From Myxococcus hansupus (GTDB lineage Bacteria > Myxococcota > Myxococcia > Myxococcales > Myxococcaceae): a DNA stretch of 64,000 nucleotides. Every line of letters starts with the position of its first letter. Position 1 is the stretch's first letter. Of this stretch, positions 1 through 8,819 are shown piece after piece. Below the pieces are notes generated by a model. That model was not told the DNA's origin. It made no database searches and worked only from the letters and a program-made list of their open reading frames with translations. The position numbers and the translations under genes were made by a program. The DNA is taken from the NCBI RefSeq assembly GCF_000280925.3, contig NZ_CP012109.1, forward strand, positions 682,001 through 746,000. The letters are read 5' to 3'.

Positions 1-375
1 GAGGACCGGGCCCAGGAGGCCGCGGCGGAGCGGGTGCTGCTCGCGGAGGGCTTCGAGGTGCTCACCGCGCGTGACGGCGCCGAGGCGCTGCGGCGCGCCA
101 CGCACCTGCCCGTGGACCTCATCGTCCTGTCCACCAGCGCCACGCAGGGCCAGACGGGCGTCTTCCTGGAGACCTTCGCCACGCTGCCACGCGCGCGGCC
201 GGTGCCCATCCTGCTGGCCGGTGACGAGCGGCCCTGGTGGGCGCAGGAGGGCTCGTCGCTGTGTCCTCGCCCCTATCGCCCGGAGGAGTTGCTCGCGCGG
301 GTGCGCAACGCGCTCTCCGTGGAGCGGCGGCCCTTGGGGGACCTGTCGATGGACCTGCTCAGCTCCCGCCCGTGA
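1..375 (+). CDS. Receiver-like domain protein, 5' end outside window
   Basis: The open frame runs from base 1 without a start, so the N-terminus lies upstream. About 124 residues are visible. The pattern fits a response-regulator receiver: a helix ending in EGFEVLTARDGAEALRR, then a hydrophobic strand VDLIVLS, a second strand VPILLAG, and a CPRPYRPEELLARV stretch like the KPF loop and last helix. Where receivers carry the phosphoacceptor Asp (usually LLDLxLP), this one reads IVLSTSATQG with no Asp, and the Lys before the final Pro-aromatic pair is Arg. It is therefore probably a pseudo-receiver or a degenerate end of a longer sensor or regulator. The gene ends convergently with the next one, overlapping it by 17 bases. 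Confidence 0.75.
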   Translation, partial: EDRAQEAAAERVLLAEGFEVLTARDGAEALRRATHLPVDLIVLSTSATQGQTGVFLETFATLPRARPVPILLAGDERPWWAQEGSSLCPRPYRPEELLARVRNALSVERRPLGDLSMDLLSSRP

Positions 376-1108
376 GGACGCGGAAGTCCGCGGGCACGAC
401 GCCAGCGCGCGCCAGGACCTCTCGGGCGCGCGGGTGGAGGAAGGTCTCCAGCTCGACCTCCCGCTGGGCGGCATAGCCGCTCTTCAGCGTCTCCGGCCGG
501 TAGCCCGGGTGGCACATCAGCTCGATGACGCCGTCACGGGGCAGGGCGGCGAGCTCCGACTCGAAGCGCTCCATCGTCCAGTAGGCCTCCGCGCCCGCGT
601 CACCCAGGAAGTGCGCGTTGGTGGCGACGCCGTGGGACTCCAGCGTGCGGCGCATCTCCACGTTGATGGAGCGCACCGGCGCCCCCACGCGCTTCGCCGC
701 CCGGGCCAGGCCCTCCAGCACGCCCGCGTGCAGGTGCAGGTGTTTGTGCACGTCCACGTGGGTGGCGGGCTGGCCCAGCAGTCCGGCGAGCCGCGCGAGC
801 TGCGCGAAGGACTCCGCCTCCACCACGTTCGCGGGGAGGTGGCTCGCGCGGGCCTCCACGAAGCCGCCGTCCTCGCCGAGCAGCTCGCGCGGGAAACCGC
901 TCCACACGGGCAGTCCCCGGGCGAGGTTGAGGTGCAGGCCAATGGCGAGTCCCCGGGCCTCGCGCGCGGCGGCCTCGGAGAAGGGCGTGTTCACCATGAA
1001 GGTGGCCGACGAGACGACGCCCTCGCGCATGGCGCGGAGGATGCCTCGGGTGACGGCCGGGTCGTAGCCCAGGTCATCGGCGTTGATGATGAGGGCGGGG
1101 GACGTCAT
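359..1108 (-). CDS. ChbG/YdjC-family carbohydrate deacetylase
   Basis: 249 residues, the usual length for this family of metal-dependent deacetylases that remove N-acetyl groups from chito-oligosaccharides or related amino sugars (HpnK of hopanoid synthesis also belongs here). Family signatures are in order: NADDLGYD near the N-terminus (metal-binding Asp pair), GLHLNLARG, a His-rich THVDVHKHLHLH segment, and MCHPGY near residue 215. There is no signal peptide, so a cytoplasmic role is likely. It starts 21 bases downstream of the stop of the esterase lipoprotein gene on the same strand, so the two may be co-transcribed. The exact substrate cannot be told from sequence. Confidence 0.85.
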   Translation of the reverse strand: MTSPALIINADDLGYDPAVTRGILRAMREGVVSSATFMVNTPFSEAAAREARGLAIGLHLNLARGLPVWSGFPRELLGEDGGFVEARASHLPANVVEAESFAQLARLAGLLGQPATHVDVHKHLHLHAGVLEGLARAAKRVGAPVRSINVEMRRTLESHGVATNAHFLGDAGAEAYWTMERFESELAALPRDGVIELMCHPGYRPETLKSGYAAQREVELETFLHPRAREVLARAGVVPADFRVLTGGS

Positions 1109-1129
1109 GGCGGAGTGCTCCTCGCGAGG

Positions 1130-2149
1130 CTAGGGCCGGGGACGGGCCTGGAAGAACTTCCACGCCTCGCGCGTGGCGTCCAGGTTCGGCGTGCCGTTGT
1201 TGTAGCCCGCGAAGCCGGGCCACGCGTGCAGGCCCCCCTGCACGGTGCACAGGGACGCGGTGGCCGTCTCCGGCACGCAGCCGGTGGCGGCGGTGCAGGT
1301 GCTGTCGCCCTGCTGGTACGTCTCCACGGTGGGGCCGGTGCAGCCGTTGCGCTCGGCGAAGCGCCGCACGGATTCCTCCGCGGACGGGTAGGGGGCGCCG
1401 AAGGGGCCCAGGTTGTTGCCCCCCTCGTAGCGGATGACCGAGTCGGCGGTGCCGTGCATGTGCAGCACCGGCACGGGGCGCGAGGGGTTGCAGGGCTCGG
1501 TGCCGTCCATGCCCGCCACGGGGGCGATGGCGGCGAAGCGGCTCGCGCGCTCGCAGGCCAGCCGGTACGAGAAGAAGCCGCCGTTGGAGAGGCCGGTGGC
1601 GAAGGTGCGGCGCGTGTCCACGCAGACGCGGGTGTCCAGGTCCGTGAGGAGCGTGTCCACGAAGCCCACGTCATTCACCTTGGCCATGAAGGCGGGGCCG
1701 CAGCACGCGTCCGCGTTCCATCCCCGGGTGGTGGTGTCAGTGCCCCTGCCGTTGATTTCAGAGGCGCTCAGGCCCACGGGATACACGGCGAGGAAGCCCT
1801 CCGTGTCGGCCAGGGTGGACAGCCGCGTGAGGCCCTCCATCTCCCGCTCGTTGGAGCCGTAGCCGTGGAACGCCAGCACGGCGGGGGTGGGGCGCGTGGC
1901 GTCGTAGCCCGGTGGGACGTGGACGCGGTAGTGGCGCGTGCGGCCGTCGTGCTCCACCGTCCAGTCGTAGGTGCCGGGGCCGAAGGTGAGGCCGGTGCAG
2001 GCGGTGCGCTCCGGGACGGTGGGCTCCTCGTCCACTGGGAGGTTGACGCCGGAGTCCGGGTCATCGGGGCGTGCAGGGCTCGAGGACGAGCACGCCGTGG
2101 CACCCGCGAGCAGGGCCACGAGGGCGAGGCGAGGACGGTGAGAGCGCAT
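1130..2149 (-). CDS. Lipoprotein esterase, PHB-depolymerase/feruloyl-esterase (LpqC) type
   Basis: About 339 residues from the ATG at 2149, which opens a lipoprotein signal (LALVALLAGATACSSSS). A longer reading from 2236 would overlap the kinase gene and adds an uncharged-poor leader, so it is less likely. The alpha/beta-hydrolase fold is clear: VLAFHGYGSNEREMEG (oxyanion loop), FATGLSNGGFFSYRLACERA (G-x-S-x-G nucleophile elbow), and LHMHGTADSVIRYEGG (acid region), with GGLHAWPG near the end as catalytic His. These match extracellular polyhydroxybutyrate depolymerase or feruloyl esterase-like proteins (family CE1). It probably acts on the outer surface on ester-linked polymers. It precedes the ChbG-type gene. 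Confidence 0.85.
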   Translation of the reverse strand: MRSHRPRLALVALLAGATACSSSSPARPDDPDSGVNLPVDEEPTVPERTACTGLTFGPGTYDWTVEHDGRTRHYRVHVPPGYDATRPTPAVLAFHGYGSNEREMEGLTRLSTLADTEGFLAVYPVGLSASEINGRGTDTTTRGWNADACCGPAFMAKVNDVGFVDTLLTDLDTRVCVDTRRTFATGLSNGGFFSYRLACERASRFAAIAPVAGMDGTEPCNPSRPVPVLHMHGTADSVIRYEGGNNLGPFGAPYPSAEESVRRFAERNGCTGPTVETYQQGDSTCTAATGCVPETATASLCTVQGGLHAWPGFAGYNNGTPNLDATREAWKFFQARPRP

Positions 2150-2217
2150 GGGCTGGAAGGTAATGGGCGCGGTCCGGCGTGGCTTGGAGGAACGGCGGTG
2201 CGGCTGAAGTGTCCGCG

Positions 2218-4710
2218 TCATTTCAGTGGGACGCACTCCGCGGCCAGGGCCTCGGCGCGGGTGGGGAATCGTTCGGCGAGGGCGCGCTTCACTTCGGTGA
2301 CACCCGCCGCGTTGCCCGTGTGGGCGTGGAGCTGGCAGCGGGAGGCGAGCGCCCGCGGGTCCTCGGGGGAGAGCCGGTCCGCCTCGACGTACGAGCGCTC
2401 GGCGCCGGATGTGTCGCCCTGCCGGAAGAGGACGGCCCCCAGGTAGTAGTGTGCCACGGCGAGACGGTCGTCCTTGCGCAGCGCGCGCTTGAGCAGGGTG
2501 GCGGCCTCGTCCACGCGTTGCTGGCGGAAGCGGACGAAGCCCAGCTCCGCGAGGCTCGCGGCGTCGTCATTCGCGCGCGTCCAGGTGGAGAGCACGGTGG
2601 CGGCTTCGTCCAGCCGGCCGCTCTGGGACAGCATCCGGCCGTAGCGCGGCGTCACCTCCGCCGAGCGCGGCGTGCGTTTGTGGGCCGTGGCCAGTGCGTC
2701 CAGAGCGCCCGGCACGTCACCCTGGCGCTCGCGAAGCTCGGCCAGGGCCAGGGTGGGGCGAAGGTCCTTGGGGGCCAGCGTGGAGGCGGTTTCGATGGCG
2801 CGCTCGGCGCGTTTGCCCTGGCGCAGCTCCGTGGCGGCGCGCGCGGCGAGCAGATGCCCTTCAATGTCTTGAGGGAAGCGCGTCACGAAGCGCTCCGCCA
2901 GCTCCAGGGCCGGGGCGTGCGCGCCCGCTTTGAGCAGGAGCGCTCCGGCCTGGCTCAGGTCCTCGGCGCTCGCGCGTTCGTCCGACCCGAGCCCCTGGAG
3001 GGCCGCGGCCTTGGCGCCCGGCGTGGTGGCGCTCTGGGCTCGGGCCAGTCGCTCGGCGGGGGGCGGGGTGGGGCGCGTGAAGAACCAGGCCGCGCCCGCG
3101 ATGATGACGCCCACGGCGACCACGGCCGCGAGCAGCGGGACACGCCGGGAGCGACGGGGCCCACCCTCGCTGATTCCGGAGTCCGATGCGCCACGCTCCC
3201 GCTGCATCGTCCCGGAGGGGGCCGCGTCGAGCTGGGACCGCGCCGTAGGCCCAGGTGCGGAGGTCTGCGCGGCGTGCCCGTGCGCGGAGCTGGCTGGGGC
3301 CCGTCCGGCATGCCCAGGCGTCGAGGTCGCCGGGTGTGGCGCGGCAGGCCCATGCGCCGAAGCAGATGGATGCTGAGCGGCGTGCCCATACGCGGAGATG
3401 GCTGGGGCCCGCCCGGCATGCCCAGGCGTCGAGGTCGCTGGGTGTGGCGCGGCAGCCCCATGCGCCGAAGCAGATGCATGCTGAGCGGCGTGCCCATGCG
3501 CCGAGGCGCCCTGTGCCGCGAGCCCAGCCCCATGCGCCGAAGCTCCCGCCTCCGCGGCGCGAGCCTCCTCCGCTCCCGGGGTGGCCGCACCCGCGAGGCC
3601 TTGCCGCGTCGCCCCCGCCACCGTCGCGGCATCGGGGCTCGTGGTCCTCTTGATGGACGGCCACGCGGCGGGGACCTCCACCGCGCTCAAGAGGGGCCGT
3701 GCCTGCGGAGGCGGCGTGCCCCCATGGGACGGGTCCGCGAGCCGCGCGCGGCGCAGGGCCAGCCGCTTGATGTCCCGGTCCGGCGGGAACAGCGAATCCA
3801 CATACGCGGCCAACTGCTCGGCCGAGGCGATCTCCGCGGCTCCGCCAATGGCCTCGATGGCGCCGATGAACGATTCGAGGCTGTCGAACCGCGCCCCTGG
3901 CTCCTTGGCCAGCGCGGTGAGGCACACCAGCTCCAGCGCGTTGGGCACGGACGGGTCGAACGCGGTGGGCGGCCGGGGGCGGCCCTCGGCGATGCGGCCC
4001 ACCACCTCGTCCGCCGTGAGCCCGGTGAAGGGCCGGCGCCCACAGAGCTGCTCGTAGAGCATGACGCCCGCGGCGAACAGGTCCGCGCGGTGGTCCACCG
4101 GCTTGCCGGCAATCATCTCCGGCGACATGTAGAAGAACTTGCCCTTGAGGACCCCGGGCTCCGTGCCCGACCCGAGCGCGTCCGCCTTGGCGATGCCGAA
4201 GTCGATGACCTTCACCGCGCCATTCACCCCCACGTGGATGTTGTCCGGGGTGAAGTCACGGTGGACGATGCGCAGCGGCCGGCCGGCCTCGTCCACGGCA
4301 CGGTGCGCCGCGTCGAGCCCTCGGCACGCCTCCACGAGCACGCGCAGCGTGATGCCCAGCGGCACGCGATGTCCGTGCTCGGCGGCTTCCTGCCGCAGCT
4401 CGGCGAACGAACGTCCCTCCAGCAGCTCCATGGCGATGAAGGGCTCGTTGCCCTCCATGCCCAGCTCGATGATGGTGACGACGTTGGGGTGTCGCACCTG
4501 CGCGGTGATGCGTGCCTCGTTGAGGAACATCTGCACCACGCGCCGGTCCGACGCGAGGTGCGGCATCAAGCGCTTCACGGCGACCGCGGGCCCTCGGCTG
4601 CCGTCATCATCGATGCGGCGGCCCAGGTACACCTCCGCCATGCCGCCCGTCGCGATACGCGCGGACAGTCGGTAGCGACCCACCTGATTGGGGTTCTGCT
4701 CCAGCACCAA
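2218..4710 (-). CDS. Transmembrane Ser/Thr protein kinase with C-terminal TPRs
   Basis: 830 residues. Residues 12-290 form a Hanks-type kinase: glycine loop IATGGMAEVYLG, VAIK-type Lys at K46 (VAVKRLM), catalytic loop HRDFTPDN (H150-N157) and DFGIAK from D170. The Lys normally two residues after the catalytic Asp is Thr; myxobacterial kinases often vary here, so activity is not excluded. Residues about 375-475 are a low-complexity Ala/His/Gly linker made partly of a 36-residue repeat. A single membrane helix follows (VPLLAAVVAVGVIIAGAAWFF), then several TPR units to the C-terminus. In this layout the kinase faces the cytoplasm and the TPRs the periplasm. Divergent from the amidohydrolase gene. 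Confidence 0.93.
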   Translation of the reverse strand: MVLEQNPNQVGRYRLSARIATGGMAEVYLGRRIDDDGSRGPAVAVKRLMPHLASDRRVVQMFLNEARITAQVRHPNVVTIIELGMEGNEPFIAMELLEGRSFAELRQEAAEHGHRVPLGITLRVLVEACRGLDAAHRAVDEAGRPLRIVHRDFTPDNIHVGVNGAVKVIDFGIAKADALGSGTEPGVLKGKFFYMSPEMIAGKPVDHRADLFAAGVMLYEQLCGRRPFTGLTADEVVGRIAEGRPRPPTAFDPSVPNALELVCLTALAKEPGARFDSLESFIGAIEAIGGAAEIASAEQLAAYVDSLFPPDRDIKRLALRRARLADPSHGGTPPPQARPLLSAVEVPAAWPSIKRTTSPDAATVAGATRQGLAGAATPGAEEARAAEAGASAHGAGLAAQGASAHGHAAQHASASAHGAAAPHPATSTPGHAGRAPAISAYGHAAQHPSASAHGPAAPHPATSTPGHAGRAPASSAHGHAAQTSAPGPTARSQLDAAPSGTMQRERGASDSGISEGGPRRSRRVPLLAAVVAVGVIIAGAAWFFTRPTPPPAERLARAQSATTPGAKAAALQGLGSDERASAEDLSQAGALLLKAGAHAPALELAERFVTRFPQDIEGHLLAARAATELRQGKRAERAIETASTLAPKDLRPTLALAELRERQGDVPGALDALATAHKRTPRSAEVTPRYGRMLSQSGRLDEAATVLSTWTRANDDAASLAELGFVRFRQQRVDEAATLLKRALRKDDRLAVAHYYLGAVLFRQGDTSGAERSYVEADRLSPEDPRALASRCQLHAHTGNAAGVTEVKRALAERFPTRAEALAAECVPLK
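3293..3508 (-). repeat. Two tandem 108-bp repeats inside the kinase linker
   Basis: Two adjacent copies, 3293-3400 and 3401-3508, differ at only a few bases, with partial units on both sides. 108 bp is 36 codons, so the frame is kept. The encoded units are rich in SAHGHAAQH, APHPATST and PGHAGRAPA. They lengthen the linker between the kinase domain and the membrane helix, and are a likely place for length variation between strains. Confidence 0.9.
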
Positions 4711-4889
4711 AGTGCGCGCAGTCTACGTGTAGGCGCGCGTCCGCGCACAGTGTTGTGGCCATTACGGCGGGTAGGGGTCCGCTACCTGCCCGCTCGCACA
4801 GGCGAGCGACAGTGTTAACGTCCGGCCTGTTTCGTGGGCCTGGCGGGAGGTGGCCCAGACACGCGCACGCGCTGCGTCCGGAGGGATGG

Positions 4890-6179
4890 TTGGGCACAGT
4901 CCTCAAGGGTGGTTACGTCGTCGAGCTGGAACCGGCGTTGGTCGAGCGTGTGGACCTGCGCATCGAAGGAGAACGCATCGTCGCCCGGGGGCAGGACCTG
5001 ACGCCCCTCGCGGACGATGAAGTGGTGGCGCTGTCGGGCAAGCTCGTCTTCCCGGGGCTGGTGAGCGCGCACCACCGCCTGCACACGGTGCTGGGCCGGG
5101 GCATGCCGCGCCCCTCGCTGGAGACCTACCAGGACATCCTCGAGAAGGTCGTCTGGCCCTACGAGAACGCGCTCGACCTGGACGCGGTGCAGGTGGCCGC
5201 GTGTGCGAGTGGTCTGGAGGCGCTCCAGTGTGGCACCACCACCGTGTGCGACCTGCACTCCTCGCCCAAGGCGATTTCAGGCTCGCTGACGCGCGTGGCG
5301 CGCGGGCTCCATGAGGTGGGTGTGCGGGGCTTGCTCGCCTATGCGGTGTCGGACCGCATGGGCGCGGTGGGCCGCGAGGAAGGGCTGGAGGAGACGGTCG
5401 CCTTCGCGAAGAAGGCCAAGGGCCGCTTCCGGGGACAGGTGGGCGCGGCGCCCAGCTTCACGCTCGGGCCGGACGCGCTGACGGGCCTGTCGGAGGCGCT
5501 CAAGTCGCTGGGGACGGGCGGGGTGCACCTGCCGCTCGCCGAGGACCCGCTGGACGAGCGCCTCTGCAACGAGAACTACGGCGCCTCGCCGGTGTCGCGC
5601 TTGCTGGAGGCGGGCCTGTTGTCGCCCAAGAGCCAGCTCGCACATGTGGGGCATCTGGACTGGGCGGACCTGGCGCAGGTGATTGCCACGGGCGCGTGGC
5701 TGGTGCACACGCCGCGCGCGAACCAGGGCCTGGAGGTGGGCTACGCGCCCGCGTTGAAGTTCGGCGCCCGGGCCACGCTGGGTGCGGACGGCGTGTCGGC
5801 GGACCTGTTCGCGGAGGCGCAGGCGGCGTACCTGCGCTCGCGCGAGGCGGGGCAGCCCATCGACGTGCTGCGCTACCTGGCCAACGGGCATCGCATGGCG
5901 TCGCAGATGTTCGACGCCTCGGTGGGCCCCATGCGCGAGGGCTCCATCGCGGACCTGCTCATCCTGGACTACCTGCCCGCCACGCCGCTCACCGCGGAGA
6001 ACCTGGCGTGGCACGTGGTGTTCGGCCTGGGCAGCCGGCACGTGGAGGCGGTGATGGTGGACGGTGTCTGGCGCATGTGGGCGCGCCGGCCGCTGTCGGT
6101 GAGCCCCACCGTGGTGGCCGAGCAGGCGCGCGAGGCCGCCTCGGCCGTTTGGGCCCGCATGGCGGAGGCGGCGAAGTAG
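4890..6179 (+). CDS. SsnA-like amidohydrolase with degenerate metal site
   Basis: The start is taken as TTG at 4890 just after a GGAGGG, because from there the protein lines up residue by residue with the N-terminus of E. coli SsnA; the frame is open further upstream but reads as non-coding. About 429 residues of the cytosine-deaminase/SsnA type. Shared blocks are [49 protein letters not shown] and a C-terminal [13 protein letters not shown]. The strand-1 HxH is HHR, and the strand-5 HxxE block, usually HAAE or HLAE, is PLAE. Two of the expected metal ligands are missing, while the strand-8 Asp (GADG) remains. SsnA is linked to selenium or purine metabolism elsewhere, but here the enzyme may be inactive or have another chemistry. 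Confidence 0.85.
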   Translation: MGTVLKGGYVVELEPALVERVDLRIEGERIVARGQDLTPLADDEVVALSGKLVFPGLVSAHHRLHTVLGRGMPRPSLETYQDILEKVVWPYENALDLDAVQVAACASGLEALQCGTTTVCDLHSSPKAISGSLTRVARGLHEVGVRGLLAYAVSDRMGAVGREEGLEETVAFAKKAKGRFRGQVGAAPSFTLGPDALTGLSEALKSLGTGGVHLPLAEDPLDERLCNENYGASPVSRLLEAGLLSPKSQLAHVGHLDWADLAQVIATGAWLVHTPRANQGLEVGYAPALKFGARATLGADGVSADLFAEAQAAYLRSREAGQPIDVLRYLANGHRMASQMFDASVGPMREGSIADLLILDYLPATPLTAENLAWHVVFGLGSRHVEAVMVDGVWRMWARRPLSVSPTVVAEQAREAASAVWARMAEAAK

Positions 6180-6222
6180 GCCCGCCTTGCCCTGGGGGCA
6201 TGAACCCTGTCTAGTCCGCCGC

Positions 6223-6756
6223 ATGCTCGTGCCATTGATTGTTGCGGGACTCTTCAGCGGTGCCATCCCCCAGGCCGGTGAGACGGCGCCGGACTTCACG
6301 GCGAAGGACACCGCCGGCAACGTCTACACGTTGTCGGAGATGGTGAAGCAGGGGTCGGTCATCCTGGCCTTCTTCCCCAAGGCCTTCACTGGGGGCTGTA
6401 CCAAGGAGCTCAAGGCCTACCGGGACCGCTACGCGGACGTGGAGAAGGCCCAGGGGCAGGTCCTGGCCATCAGCATGGATGACGCGGAGACGCTCGCGCG
6501 CTTCAAGGCGGACCTGAAGGCGCCCTTCGCCTTCATCCCCGACCCGGAAGGGCAGATTGTCACCGCGTATGACGTGAAGATGCCGGTGGTGTCGGTGCCC
6601 AAGCGCTACACGTTCGTCGTGGGCGAGGACCGGAAGATTCTCAAGGTCGAGTCCGGCAGCGACGCCATCGACCCCAACGGCGCGATTGTCGCCTGCCCCC
6701 TGCGCAAGCCCGCGGGGACGAAGCCGGCCGAGCCCAAGGCGCCCGCCACGAAGTAG
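6223..6756 (+). CDS. Exported peroxiredoxin (AhpC/TSA, BCP-like)
   Basis: 177 residues from the ATG at 6223. It opens with a short hydrophobic leader ([19 protein letters not shown]) that looks like a signal peptide, so it probably acts in the periplasm or envelope. The thioredoxin fold is recognised by [29 protein letters not shown] with the peroxidatic Cys, and [15 protein letters not shown]. The TxxCTKE motif matches BCP-type enzymes. A second Cys lies near the C-terminus (IVACPLRK) and could resolve the sulfenic acid. A Lys/Pro/Ala tail ends the protein. Convergent with the acetyltransferase gene, whose end includes a GC-rich palindrome. Confidence 0.88.
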   Translation: MLVPLIVAGLFSGAIPQAGETAPDFTAKDTAGNVYTLSEMVKQGSVILAFFPKAFTGGCTKELKAYRDRYADVEKAQGQVLAISMDDAETLARFKADLKAPFAFIPDPEGQIVTAYDVKMPVVSVPKRYTFVVGEDRKILKVESGSDAIDPNGAIVACPLRKPAGTKPAEPKAPATK

Positions 6757-6778
6757 GGCGTCCCCGGTGGCGCGCGGG

Positions 6779-7291
6779 TTACCGCCCCTCGAGGAGGGGC
6801 GCGCGCCGCCGGCTGTCGAAGACCTGGGCCGGTGCGCCGTCGATGTACGTGTCCTGGAAGGCGCCCCCCGTGTACTCGTCGATGACGCTCCGCCAGAAGG
6901 CGATGGCCGCGCGGTTGCTGGGGAGCTGTGACATCTCCCAGATGCCGGGGAAGCGGTCGAACACCGCCCTGGCCGCGCGCCGACCCAGCCCGTTGCGCCG
7001 CTCGCTTCGAAGGATGAAGAACTCGCTCATCCGGTAGTCGCGTCCGGGCGTCATGTACGGGAAGGGGGACTGGCCCACGAAGGCGAAGCCCACCACGCGG
7101 CCCTCCCAGCGCAGCAGCAGGGGGTGGACCTCGGGCGCGGGAATCAGCCACGTGGGCAGGAAGTCGGGCCGCCAGCGGCCTTGCTCGTCCAGGCTGTACT
7201 CCACGCCGAACTCGCTCAGGTCGTGCAGGTAGAGCGGGTAGAGGTTGCGCAGCAGCGTGTGCTCGGACGGAGTCGCTCGGAGAATCTCCAT
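6779..7291 (-). CDS. GNAT-family N-acetyltransferase
   Basis: 170 residues from the ATG at 7291. The GNAT core is visible: GRVVGFAFVGQSP (strand 4), YRMSEFFILRSERRNGLGRRAARAVF with the R/Q-x-x-G-x-G/A acetyl-CoA loop as RRNGLG, and LPSNRAAIAFWRSVI where GNATs carry the Asn before the last helix. Substrate is unknown. Divergent from the glycosyltransferase. Longer upstream readings pass through sequence that looks non-coding. Confidence 0.85.
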   Translation of the reverse strand: MEILRATPSEHTLLRNLYPLYLHDLSEFGVEYSLDEQGRWRPDFLPTWLIPAPEVHPLLLRWEGRVVGFAFVGQSPFPYMTPGRDYRMSEFFILRSERRNGLGRRAARAVFDRFPGIWEMSQLPSNRAAIAFWRSVIDEYTGGAFQDTYIDGAPAQVFDSRRRAPLLEGR

Positions 7292-7518
7292 GGAGGGCCT
7301 CTCGTGTTCCCAGCATGACCCTTTGGGGGCCCGGCGGCCAGGGTGTGCCGAGCGAATCCCCCGTGCGCGGCGAACGGACGAGGAGGGGCCCGGGTGTGTC
7401 CTCGTCCGGCCGCATCCATCGGATGCCGTGCAGCGGAGCGGTGCGCTGGGGCAATCCTCCCGTGAGGGGGCTTGGCCTACGTTGCCCTCCAAGCGTCTGG
7501 GTGCGGGGCGGGGGAGCC

Positions 7519-8739
7519 ATGAACGGTCGGCGGAAGGGCATCGCGAGCGAAGCGGAAGGACGGGACACCGGCGCCGTGCCACGCGAGGGCTCGCGCGCAC
7601 CGGGAAACGACGTCACGCCGGGCCGCGTGCGGCGCGTGCTGATGACGGCCGACGCCGTGGGCGATGTGTGGACGTACGCGCTGGAGCTGACCCGCGCCCT
7701 GGCGCCGCATGGCGTGGATGTGACGCTGGCGACCATGGGCGGGCCGCTCTCCCAGGCGCAGTGGGCCGAGGCGCGGGGCATCCCCAACCTCGTCATCGAG
7801 GAGGGCCGCTTCCGGTTGGAATGGATGGAGGACCCCTGGGAGGACGTGCGCTCCGCGGGGGAGTGGTTGCTCGACCTGGAGCACCGGCTTCGCCCGGACG
7901 TGGTGCACCTCAATGGTTATGCGCACGGGGCACTGCCCTGGTTGCGCAAGCCGCTGGTGGTGGGGCACGCGTGCAGCCTGTCGTGGTGGCGGGCGGTGCG
8001 AGGGGAGGGAGCCCCGGTGAACCATGCCCGCTACCGCGAGGCCGTCTCGGAGGGACTCCGCGCGGCGGGGCGGGTGGTGACGCCCAGCATGGACCTGCTC
8101 ACCTCGCTCCAGTCCCACTATGGGCCGTTGGCCGGCGCGGAGGTGATTCCGCATGCCCGGCGCGCGGACCGTGTGCCGCCTCGCTCGGAGCGGGAGCCCT
8201 TCATCCTGTGTGTGGGCAGTCCGTGGGATGAGGCGAAGAACATCGCCGCGCTGGAGGCCGCCGCGCCTCGCCTGGGGTGGCCGGTGAAGCTCGCGGGCGA
8301 CGCGAGGCACCCCTCCGAGCGGAAGGCGGAGCCACGCGGCCTCCAGTGGATGGGGCACCTGGAGCCTCATGTCCTGGCGGAGTGGATGTCACGGGCCTCG
8401 GTGTTTGTGCTGCCCGCCCGGTATGCGCCCTTTGGCCTCACGGCGCTGGAGGCGGCGCTGTCCGGCTGCGCGCTGGTGTTGAGCGACCTCCCGTCCCTGC
8501 GCGAGGTGTGGGGGGACGGGGCCGCGTGCTTCGTTCCACCGGATGACGTGGAGGCGCTGGTGGAGACGCTGGAGATGCTTCGCAAGGACCCGGCGCTGCG
8601 CACCCGGCTGGCCCTGCGCGCACGGGCATGGGCGCTGACGTACACGCCCCGACGGATGGCCAGCCAATACCTCTCCGTCTATGCGCGCCTCGCGGAGACG
8701 GAGAACACGGTGTCGCCAGCGGGGCGCTCCATGCACTGA
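7519..8739 (+). CDS. GT4-type glycosyltransferase
   Basis: 406 residues from the ATG at 7519, preceded by GGGGGAG. It has the two-domain GT-B pattern: RRVLMTADAVGDVWTYALELTRALAPHG at the N-terminus, DVVHLNGYAHGALPW, then a C-terminal nucleotide-sugar domain with PFILCVGSPWDEAKNIAALEAAAPRLGW, an ASVFVLPARYAPFGLTALEAALSGCALVLSDLPS block with the E-x7-E-like loop, and VWGDGAACFVPPDD. It retains its core motifs and is likely soluble or peripheral. It probably adds a sugar to a surface polymer or small molecule; acceptor and donor cannot be told. It stands alone, with unrelated neighbours. Confidence 0.88.
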   Translation: MNGRRKGIASEAEGRDTGAVPREGSRAPGNDVTPGRVRRVLMTADAVGDVWTYALELTRALAPHGVDVTLATMGGPLSQAQWAEARGIPNLVIEEGRFRLEWMEDPWEDVRSAGEWLLDLEHRLRPDVVHLNGYAHGALPWLRKPLVVGHACSLSWWRAVRGEGAPVNHARYREAVSEGLRAAGRVVTPSMDLLTSLQSHYGPLAGAEVIPHARRADRVPPRSEREPFILCVGSPWDEAKNIAALEAAAPRLGWPVKLAGDARHPSERKAEPRGLQWMGHLEPHVLAEWMSRASVFVLPARYAPFGLTALEAALSGCALVLSDLPSLREVWGDGAACFVPPDDVEALVETLEMLRKDPALRTRLALRARAWALTYTPRRMASQYLSVYARLAETENTVSPAGRSMH

Positions 8740-8819
8740 ACGCTCGCACGGGCGACAGGGCGCCTCTGTCCTCGTCCACGAGGCGCTCGGATGGCCGTCC
8801 GATGTCGATCCATGACGGC

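Noticed and set aside
71..2446. Very long plus-strand frame opposite the first three genes
   Set aside because: It is antisense to well-supported genes, has no recognisable domain, and is an expected by-product of high GC at codon positions one and three. The same holds for 2179-4818, 10391-12025, 28678-30342 and 52394-54049.
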